Source: GCA-016700035 sp964454845
GTDB taxonomy: Bacteria > Patescibacteriota > Saccharimonadia > CAILAD01 > GCA-016700035
DNA length: 5,319 bases
NCBI GenBank assembly: GCA_964454845.1
Contig: CAYVVS010000029.1
Location: 1-5,319 of the forward strand
Direction: 5' to 3'
Made by a program: the position numbers and the translations under genes. The notes beneath the pieces were generated by a model, which was given only the letters and a program-made list of their open reading frames with translations, did no database searches and was not told the origin of the DNA. Shown here one piece after another: positions 1 through 3,961 of this stretch (position 1 is the first letter of the stretch; every line of letters begins with the position of its first letter).

Positions 1-642
1 ACGGGCAAGCTTATTTTCCAGCTTTCTGATACGTACGGATTCCCAGCTGAACTGAGCTTGGAAGAAGCCGAAAAAGAAGGTGTGCCAGTAGCAGGCAATT
101 GGCATGATGAATTTAACCGACTTTTGGACGAGCAAAAAGACCGTTCGCGCACCGCTACAGCTGGCCAATTTAAGGGCGGTTTAGCGGATCATTCGGCAAA
201 AACCGTGCAGTATCATACTGCCACCCACCTGATGTATCGCGCATTACGTAATGTTCTTGGTGATCATGTAATGCAACGAGGTAGCAACATTACGCCTGAG
301 CGTTTGCGGTTTGATTTTTCGCATGCCGAAAAAATGACTCCAGAGCAAATCGCTGAAGTTGAGCGCATTGTAAATGATGTGATTGCTCGTAATTTAGAAG
401 TGAGTTTTGTGGAGATGGGCAAAGGCGAGGCGTTTGAAGCTGGTGCGCTTGGTGCTTTTGGTGAAAAATATCCAGATATCGTTAAGGTGTATACGGTTGG
501 AGACGCCGCGGGAGATTGGTATAGTCGTGAAATTTGTGGTGGCCCGCATGTGCCGCGCACTGGTGAGCTCGGTATATTCCGCATCCTAAAAGAAGAGAGC
601 TCATCGGCAGGCGTACGTCGCATAAAAGCCGTTCTTGAATAA
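1..642 (+). CDS. alaS: Alanyl-tRNA synthetase, C-terminal part (5' truncated by window; short form lacking C-Ala)
   Basis: This is the 3' end of alanyl-tRNA synthetase, the cytosolic enzyme that charges tRNA-Ala and hydrolyses mischarged Ser/Gly-tRNA. The frame is open from base 1, so the gene begins upstream. The first residues contain the conserved LSDTYGFPAELS segment at the end of the catalytic/tRNA-recognition half. The editing domain follows, with its metal-binding signature: HTATH (His at window codons 72 and 76) and CGGPH (Cys179, His183). The protein ends about 30 residues after CGGPH, at the EESSSAGVRRIKAVLE segment. Typical bacterial AlaRS continues there for a further 200-odd residues of coiled coil and C-Ala domain, which are absent. 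The TAA stop is clean and no later frame resumes the family sequence, so this looks like a natural short form rather than a frameshift. Short AlaRS forms are known in CPR bacteria. The gene runs convergently into the minus-strand unit, with no T-tailed terminator in its own direction. Confidence 0.95.
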   Translation, partial: TGKLIFQLSDTYGFPAELSLEEAEKEGVPVAGNWHDEFNRLLDEQKDRSRTATAGQFKGGLADHSAKTVQYHTATHLMYRALRNVLGDHVMQRGSNITPERLRFDFSHAEKMTPEQIAEVERIVNDVIARNLEVSFVEMGKGEAFEAGALGAFGEKYPDIVKVYTVGDAAGDWYSREICGGPHVPRTGELGIFRILKEESSSAGVRRIKAVLE

Positions 643-647
643 AAAAG

Positions 648-671
648 ACCCACACGCGTGAACGTGTGGGT
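648..671 (-). terminator. Intrinsic terminator of the minus-strand phosphatidyltransferase/mini-protein unit
   Basis: A perfect 9-bp GC-rich stem (ACCCACACG at 648-656 with CGTGTGGGT at 663-671) closes a 6-nt loop. On the minus strand the hairpin is followed by C and six T residues (plus-strand A641-A646), the classic intrinsic terminator layout. On the plus strand no T run follows, so it should act mainly on minus-strand transcripts. It lies 8 nt beyond the stop of the last mini-gene. Its T run overlaps the alaS stop codon. Confidence 0.85.
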
Positions 672-679
672 AGGTGAGA

Positions 680-793
680 CTAGCTGTCAGTCTCGGAATC
701 TCGCATCTGATTGGTAAGCCAGCGCAAGCCAGCGAAGCAGAGTCCTGCCGCTAGGCTGAGTCCAACCAGGAACGATCTGTAAGGGCGCCTCAT
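680..793 (-). CDS. Mini membrane protein 4 (37 aa), last gene of the unit
   Basis: I do not recognise a family. The frame encodes 37 residues starting MRRPYRSFLVG and ending MRDSETDS. It has a strongly basic N-terminus (four of the first six residues are R, R, Y, R), one hydrophobic stretch at about residues 8-23 (including GLSLAAGLCFAGL), an R-W-L junction and an acidic tail. That fits a single-span inner-membrane protein. The start is well supported: GGGAGGT lies 5 nt upstream of the ATG on the minus strand. The terminator follows 8 nt after the TAG stop. It shares its overall plan and a Gly-Leu-x-aromatic segment with the two genes upstream (mini-proteins 2 and 3). A chance ORF is possible because it is so short, but the Shine-Dalgarno, tandem position and terminator placement argue for a real gene. 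Confidence 0.65.
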   Translation of the reverse strand: MRRPYRSFLVGLSLAAGLCFAGLRWLTNQMRDSETDS

Positions 794-824
794 GGTCTAC
801 CTCCCGAACTGGCTGTAGATCTAG

Positions 825-938
825 TCATACCCAGCGACGCCATTCCTCTTCGGCGTCAGCCGCCCATCTGAGTGCCTTGTAGACGAGCCATGACAGCCCA
901 CCGATCGCGAGTGCCGCCAGGGCCAGTCGCTTAGGCAT
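825..938 (-). CDS. Mini membrane protein 3 (37 aa)
   Basis: I do not recognise a family. The 37-residue product begins MPKRLALAALAIGG and ends ADAEEEWRRWV. A hydrophobic helix spans about residues 5-20, containing GLSWLVY. A K-A-L-R-W segment and then an acidic, Trp-containing tail follow. The predicted form is a single-span membrane peptide with a basic N-terminus, rich in tryptophan (three). The ATG is preceded by GGAGGA at 6 nt spacing. Its A is also the last base of the TGA of the upstream mini-gene (TGATG, 1-nt overlap), a usual sign of translational coupling. A 31-nt gap carrying a fresh Shine-Dalgarno separates it from mini-gene 4. Its function is unknown; its position in the phosphatidyltransferase unit suggests a membrane or lipid-related role, which is inference only. 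Confidence 0.68.
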   Translation of the reverse strand: MPKRLALAALAIGGLSWLVYKALRWAADAEEEWRRWV

Positions 939-1039
939 CAGTAGTCCTCCAGTGCGTAGCCCACCAGTCGCCTCAGTAACCACCAGGCCAGTCCTGTCAC
1001 CCCGACGAGTGTCAGGGTGACACCGATACGCCTCTTCAT
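938..1039 (-). CDS. Mini membrane protein 2 (33 aa)
   Basis: I do not recognise a family. The 33-residue product starts MKRRIGVTLTLVG and ends GYALEDY. It has a three-residue basic cap (K-R-R), one hydrophobic segment at about residues 5-22 with GLAWWLL, then R-R and a short acidic end (E-D-Y). The Shine-Dalgarno is a perfect AGGAGG 5 nt before the ATG. The TGA stop overlaps the next start by one base. The order basic cap, helix, basic pair, acidic tail is the same as in mini-proteins 3 and 4, so the three may be divergent copies of one family. A 48-nt gap containing a palindrome separates it from mini-gene 1. Confidence 0.68.
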   Translation of the reverse strand: MKRRIGVTLTLVGVTGLAWWLLRRLVGYALEDY

Positions 1040-1063
1040 GGCTTCCTCCTGTTGCTTGAGTTG

Positions 1064-1077
1064 TGAAAACGTTTACT
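1064..1077. promoter_or_regulatory. Palindromic LacI-family-like operator candidate between mini-genes 1 and 2
   Basis: The sequence TGAAAACGTTTACT contains a perfect 8-bp palindrome centred on CG (AAACGTTT, 1067-1074). Its flanks partly fit the LacI/CcpA-type operator pattern TGNAANCGNWWNCA, with one mismatch at the last A. It sits in the only sizeable gap between the mini-genes. No promoter hexamers are visible next to it and no LacI-type regulator is in the window, so this is only a candidate. It could be chance. Confidence 0.22.
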
Positions 1078-1087
1078 TAGCTTCGGC

Positions 1088-1219
1088 TCATGCCTTTTGA
1101 GCGGTGGGCAGATCCGCCGATGCCAGGCCGGTGCCGAAAGCGGCGGCGATGGCACCGAGCGCAATCAGTGCGCCCGTAGCTGCTGTCGTGATGCAGATGA
1201 GCTTCAGTTTTGCCTTCAT
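1088..1219 (-). CDS. Mini membrane or secreted peptide 1 (43 aa)
   Basis: I do not recognise a family. The 43-residue product begins MKAKLKLICITTAATG and ends ADLPTAQKA. A lysine-rich n-region is followed by a long hydrophobic Ala/Gly/Ile-rich stretch (about residues 7-32), then A-S-A and a short polar tail. It could be a single-span peptide. It could also be a signal-peptide-like precursor with a possible signal peptidase I site after A-S-A (residue 35), which would release an eight-residue tail. The start has AGGAGG at 4 nt spacing. The ATG overlaps the phosphatidyltransferase stop as ATGA (4-nt overlap), and the Shine-Dalgarno lies inside the end of that gene, so the two are very likely translationally coupled. 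It lacks the Trp/Arg-rich second half of mini-proteins 2-4 and looks like a separate type. Confidence 0.68.
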   Translation of the reverse strand: MKAKLKLICITTAATGALIALGAIAAAFGTGLASADLPTAQKA

Positions 1220-2058
1220 GATGCCTCCTGATTGAGAGTGTGACGACGTGCCCAGCGCTTGAGCTCATGCAGCGAGCGGGTCTGGGGAATCTTCAGGTCA
1301 CGCTTACGCGCGGTAGTCTGAAAGTTCCAGAGGTCCACACGATGCAGGTGCAGGCTCTTGTCGGCGAAATAGCGGGCGATGATCAACGTGCTAGTGAGCC
1401 ACAGCGCACCAACTGCTGAGTCGGGGAAGACGATGATGAAGATGTAGGCCAGCACGAAAGAAAGCGACTGGATGCTGAACTTGATCTTGCCGAAGACATT
1501 TGCACCAGGCAACTCGGCATCGCCGAGCGTGTCCACGGCCGACTTGGTATCGCGAGCAATCAGAACCAACTTGATTTCAATCCAGATGACCCATCCAAGT
1601 GCGCCAAGCAGTGGCAGGAACACCAGCCAGCCCTGCAGATGCCAGGTCAGCACCAGGTAGGTGATGGCGAGCACCAGAATCAAGACCTTGTCCGCGGCTG
1701 GGTCAATCGCCTTGCCGAAGTCGGAAACTGCGTTGAGTCGACGAGCCAAAGGCCCATCGAGCCCATCCAGGATGATGAGCCCGGCGGTGACGCCAAGCCA
1801 CATCCAAGCCGAATTGGTCTCAGAATTCCAGATAGCGGCACCGAGTTGGTAAGCCACGAAAGGCGACACGATGATGCGGGCGACAGACATGGCGTTGGGC
1901 ACGTTGTTGATAGCCCGAGCGGTGCTCGGCCAGTAGTACTTCATGATGAGCAGCCACCAGCCTAGGAGCCAGTAGGCCACTTGATCCAGCAGCCACTTGG
2001 CTTCACGAACCACGGGTGGGTCTTCACCGGAGTGGTAGTTATAGCTATCGCTGTGCAT
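1216..2058 (-). CDS. CDP-alcohol phosphatidyltransferase family protein (PgsA-like), 280 aa
   Basis: This is an integral membrane enzyme of the family that transfers a phosphatidyl group from CDP-diacylglycerol to an alcohol such as glycerol 3-phosphate, the committed step to a phospholipid head group. The complete catalytic signature D-x2-D-G-x2-A-R-x8-G-x3-D-x3-D is present: Asp98, Asp101, Gly102, Ala105, Arg106, Gly115, Asp119 and Asp123. The N-V-P-N-A-M-S-V-A-R stretch before it (residues 52-61) resembles the start of PgsA proteins. The substrate alcohol cannot be settled from sequence alone. At 280 residues it is longer than typical PgsA (about 180-200). The extra length is an N-terminal region with an added hydrophobic segment (about 27-42) and a basic C-terminal tail of about 40 residues (R/K-rich from 251). 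Further hydrophobic segments lie at about 59-77, 85-98, 124-139, 143-169, 196-211 and 215-229. AAGGGA lies 6 nt before the ATG. It leads a unit with four mini-genes and overlaps the first by 4 nt. Confidence 0.9.
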   Translation of the reverse strand: MHSDSYNYHSGEDPPVVREAKWLLDQVAYWLLGWWLLIMKYYWPSTARAINNVPNAMSVARIIVSPFVAYQLGAAIWNSETNSAWMWLGVTAGLIILDGLDGPLARRLNAVSDFGKAIDPAADKVLILVLAITYLVLTWHLQGWLVFLPLLGALGWVIWIEIKLVLIARDTKSAVDTLGDAELPGANVFGKIKFSIQSLSFVLAYIFIIVFPDSAVGALWLTSTLIIARYFADKSLHLHRVDLWNFQTTARKRDLKIPQTRSLHELKRWARRHTLNQEAS

Positions 2059-2094
2059 AGCTGTTCCCTTCAGTAAAGGTGCAAAACTGGCGCA

Positions 2095-2123
2095 ATTATC
2101 TCCTATGCATCAGCTTTTTTCAA
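2095..2123 (-). promoter_or_regulatory. Promoter of the phosphatidyltransferase/mini-protein unit
   Basis: On the minus strand, TTGAAA (plus 2118-2123, 5 of 6 to the -35 consensus) is followed by exactly 17 nt and GATAAT (plus 2095-2100, 5 of 6 to the -10 consensus). Transcription would start near 2088, leaving a leader of about 30 nt before the ATG at 2058, with its Shine-Dalgarno in place. It is back to back with the ftsA-like promoter region. Confidence 0.68.
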
Positions 2124-2146
2124 GAAGAAACTTGGCATGGTAGAAT
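2118..2146 (+). promoter_or_regulatory. Promoter region of the ftsA-like gene, extended -10 type
   Basis: TAGAAT (2141-2146) is preceded by TGG, which gives an extended -10 element (TG-n). A poor -35 match, TTTCAA (2118-2123), lies at 17 nt spacing and is the same hexamer that serves as the minus-strand -35. The predicted start site (about 2153) is only a few bases from the ATG at 2156, so a transcript from this promoter would be nearly leaderless and would lose the AGGA at 2147-2150. Confidence 0.42.
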
Positions 2147-2155
2147 AGGAACTAT

Positions 2156-3439
2156 ATGGCGCTTAAGCTTCCAAAAATTCCTAAATTTGGGAAAAATACG
2201 AACTTAGGTTCTGCCGCAAAGCAGGATCCTTACATTGTGTCTTTAGATATTGGTACAGAGTACGTTAAGGCTTTGGTTGGAGAAGTGAAGGGTGATCACG
2301 TGGAGATTATCGGTGCCGCGAAGCAGCGCCAGCGACTTACTGACATGGCTGGTGGAGCTGTGACCGACATAGCTGGTGTAGTTGATAATTGCGACAAAGC
2401 GTTGCGAGCAGCAGAGAAGATGTCAGGTGTGGTGGCTCGTAATACGGTGATTGGTATTGCTGGTGAGCTCGTCAAAGGCATGAGCACTACGGTAAGTTAT
2501 CGTCGAGCGCGGCCAGAGGTGCAGATTGATATGGTTGAGCTCAAAGACATTATTGAACGCGTTCAGCGCACGGCGTTCGATAAAGTTCGAGATCAGCTTT
2601 CTTGGGAAACTGGCAGTAACGACATGCAGGTAAAACTGGTGAATGCGGCAGTGGTAGATGTCACAATTGACGGTTATCGGGTTACGAATCCGATTGGTTT
2701 TCAGGGTCAGGATGTTTCGATTGCGGTGTTTACGGCTTTTGCACCAATGGTGCATTTGGGCGCATTGCAATCAGTGGCGCGTGATCTCGATCTCAACCTC
2801 ATTAATATAGCTGCTGAACCGTTTGCTGTGGCTAAAAGCGTTGGCGCTGATGATAGCACAGAGTTTTCGGCAATTTTTATTGATATTGGCGGCGGCACAT
2901 CGGATATTGCCGTGGTGAATAACGGCGGCGTGGTTGGCACTAAGATGTTTGCTATTGGTGGACGTAGTTTTACCAAGCGTATTGCGCAGAGTCTGAGCGT
3001 TAGTTTCGAGGAGGCAGAAAAGTTGAAACTGGAGCATTCTGCTGGTGCATTAGCAAAGGCTGAAGAATCAGCTGTGACGGAAGCGCTGGAAACCGATGTT
3101 GAGGTCTGGTTGTCTGGTGTGGAGTTGTCGCTCTCAGAGTTTGATGAACTTGATCACTTGCCGAATCGAATCTTGTTGTGTGGGGGTGGCTCTGGTTTGC
3201 CCGAAATTAAAAAGGCTTTGCAAACCGAGTGGTACAAAGATCTGCCATTTGCCCGTAAGCCCAAGATAGATTTTGTCGCTCCGGCTGATGTAAATCGTGT
3301 GCTCGATCATACGGGTCGTCTCACTAGTCCGCAGGATATTACTCCGATGGGGCTCGCCAATCTGGCTCTCGACATTGTTGGCACCGAGGCTAAGGGTGAG
3401 CAGCTTCTGCAGCGCCTCAGTCGCACTCTCTCGATATAG
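2156..3439 (+). CDS. ftsA: FtsA-like actin-fold cell division ATPase (FtsA/PilM superfamily), 427 aa
   Basis: FtsA is an actin-fold ATPase that tethers FtsZ filaments to the membrane; PilM of type IV pili is its close relative. Visible nucleotide-binding motifs are phosphate-1 DIGT (31-34), phosphate-2 DIGGGTSD (243-250) and the adenosine motif LLCGGGSGLP (340-349). Between them lies the SHS2 (1C) subdomain, roughly residues 97-195, preceded by a segment (GGAVTDIAGVVDNC...AAEKMSGV) that closely follows FtsA proteins. I prefer FtsA over PilM on that segment, the GGRSFTKRIAQSLSVSFEEAEKLK stretch (268-291, typical of FtsA) and length; FtsA is about 420 residues and PilM about 350. The last 14 residues (GEQLLQRLSRTLSI) could form the amphipathic membrane-targeting helix of FtsA. 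A basic 18-residue N-terminus precedes the fold. The usual ftsZ partner is not next to it. The ATG has AGGA 5 nt upstream. No terminator is seen before the next gene's promoter. Confidence 0.82.
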   Translation: MALKLPKIPKFGKNTNLGSAAKQDPYIVSLDIGTEYVKALVGEVKGDHVEIIGAAKQRQRLTDMAGGAVTDIAGVVDNCDKALRAAEKMSGVVARNTVIGIAGELVKGMSTTVSYRRARPEVQIDMVELKDIIERVQRTAFDKVRDQLSWETGSNDMQVKLVNAAVVDVTIDGYRVTNPIGFQGQDVSIAVFTAFAPMVHLGALQSVARDLDLNLINIAAEPFAVAKSVGADDSTEFSAIFIDIGGGTSDIAVVNNGGVVGTKMFAIGGRSFTKRIAQSLSVSFEEAEKLKLEHSAGALAKAEESAVTEALETDVEVWLSGVELSLSEFDELDHLPNRILLCGGGSGLPEIKKALQTEWYKDLPFARKPKIDFVAPADVNRVLDHTGRLTSPQDITPMGLANLALDIVGTEAKGEQLLQRLSRTLSI

Positions 3440-3443
3440 TATA

Positions 3444-3472
3444 TTGACTCAATAGCATTACAGTTGTATAAT
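3444..3472 (+). promoter_or_regulatory. Near-consensus sigma-70 promoter for the three-span membrane protein
   Basis: TTGACT (3444-3449, 5 of 6) and TATAAT (3467-3472, perfect) are separated by 17 nt. Transcription should start near 3479, giving a leader of about 20-27 nt. It begins 5 nt after the ftsA-like stop codon, so the next gene can be expressed independently. Confidence 0.8.
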
Positions 3473-3505
3473 TAAACATCTTTCGCACCTAGTACTGGAG
3501 TGAGC

Positions 3506-3907
3506 GTGCTGGCAATTTGTATTATCTGCATTGTCGGAGTGATGATTCTCTCGAATGGACGCTGGCGTAAGCTGAGCGGTGAGACGAGCAATTGGTATGA
3601 GGGCGAGTATGCTTCGTGGGCTACCAAGCCAAACATGCAGGTACTCATGGAGTCGTGTACTGTTCCCGCCGAACCCTTCCGTAAGCAGACTCTCTTGTCT
3701 TTCAAGACAACGGTAGTACTCGCCATACTCTTTCTGATTTGGCGTTTTGCCTTCACGCCCGACCAGTTGCTGTTCTTTCTTGCTGTGTACTATTGCGTGC
3801 CGCTATGGACGGTGCGGTTTTTCAGGGGTTACAGCTACGTCAATAAGTGTGCACAACGCGAAAGAGAGCGTTGGGCACGCGAAAACTCTACCTCTTCACG
3901 CGAGTGA
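3506..3907 (+). CDS. Small membrane protein with three predicted spans, unknown function (133 aa)
   Basis: I do not recognise a family. Counting from the GTG at 3506, the product is 133 residues. There is an N-terminal hydrophobic segment at about residues 2-15. A polar loop of about 50 residues follows, containing W-Y-E-G-E-Y and two Trp. Two adjacent hydrophobic segments come next, at about 69-81 and 86-105 (rich in Phe, Leu and Tyr, ending CVPLWTVRFFRGY). The C-terminal tail is charged and Arg/Glu-rich. The start is GTG: the codon at 3506 has GGAG 5 nt upstream, whereas the alternative GTG at 3500 overlaps that GGAG and would add two residues. An ATG at 3542 would cut off most of the first span and has GGAG only 2 nt away. 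The gene has its own near-consensus promoter and a terminator, so it is a monocistronic unit. Composition matches the flanking plus-strand genes. Confidence 0.75.
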   Translation: MLAICIICIVGVMILSNGRWRKLSGETSNWYEGEYASWATKPNMQVLMESCTVPAEPFRKQTLLSFKTTVVLAILFLIWRFAFTPDQLLFFLAVYYCVPLWTVRFFRGYSYVNKCAQRERERWARENSTSSRE

Positions 3908-3922
3908 GGGGGTTTCTTTTTT
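3890..3922 (+). terminator. Intrinsic terminator overlapping the end of the three-span protein gene
   Basis: A 10-bp stem (3890-3899 with 3904-3913, including two G-U pairs) closes a GCGA tetraloop of the stable GNRA class. TTTCTTTTTT follows (3913-3922). The stem starts inside the last codons and contains the TGA stop (3905-3907). It separates this gene from the baseplate-J-like gene 55 nt further on. Confidence 0.8.
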
Positions 3923-3938
3923 ATTCTGTAACTTCTTG

Positions 3939-3944
3939 TATAAT
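3939..3944 (+). promoter_or_regulatory. -10 element of the baseplate-J-like gene
   Basis: A perfect TATAAT lies 17 nt before the ATG at 3962. At 15-19 nt upstream only the T run of the preceding terminator is found, so no convincing -35 exists. Transcription would start near 3951, leaving a leader of about 11 nt without a Shine-Dalgarno. Confidence 0.45.
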
Positions 3945-3961
3945 GAGAATCATAACCTCTT

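Noticed and set aside
264..653. 129-residue minus-strand frame across alaS
   Set aside because: It is antisense to a clearly conserved synthetase, runs through the terminator hairpin, and has no family resemblance.
676..694. 6-bp inverted repeat (GAGACT...AGTCTC) next to the terminator
   Set aside because: It lies over the end of mini-gene 4, is short and has no T run; at most it adds to the terminator region.
716..734. 9-nt direct repeat (AAGCCAGCG twice, 10-nt period)
   Set aside because: It falls inside mini-gene 4, where repeated Trp/Leu/Ala-type codons explain it; only two copies and not a multiple of three in period.
643..1090. tRNA, other RNA gene or CRISPR array in the apparently gene-poor stretch
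   Set aside because: No cloverleaf, no regularly spaced repeats and no known RNA motif seen; the stretch is filled by the mini-genes.
680..1219. Multi-peptide leaderless bacteriocin (small, cationic, Trp-containing peptides in tandem)
   Set aside because: Mini-proteins 2-4 have acidic tails and the charge pattern of membrane spans, and no transporter or immunity gene is present. It stays a possibility but is not supported enough to be the call.
680..1219. Type I toxin-antitoxin small hydrophobic toxins
   Set aside because: Four different coupled frames with strong Shine-Dalgarno sites in an enzyme unit, and no visible antisense RNA promoter; that is unlike known type I toxin loci.
1077..1268. 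63-residue minus-strand frame overlapping mini-gene 1 and the end of the phosphatidyltransferase
   Set aside because: It is His/Arg/Ser-rich with no hydrophobic or domain pattern. It lies out of frame with two better-supported genes and has no ribosome binding site of its own.
1639..1965. 108-residue plus-strand frame antisense to the phosphatidyltransferase
   Set aside because: The opposite frame carries a complete catalytic signature; this one is a GC-driven shadow with no start signals.
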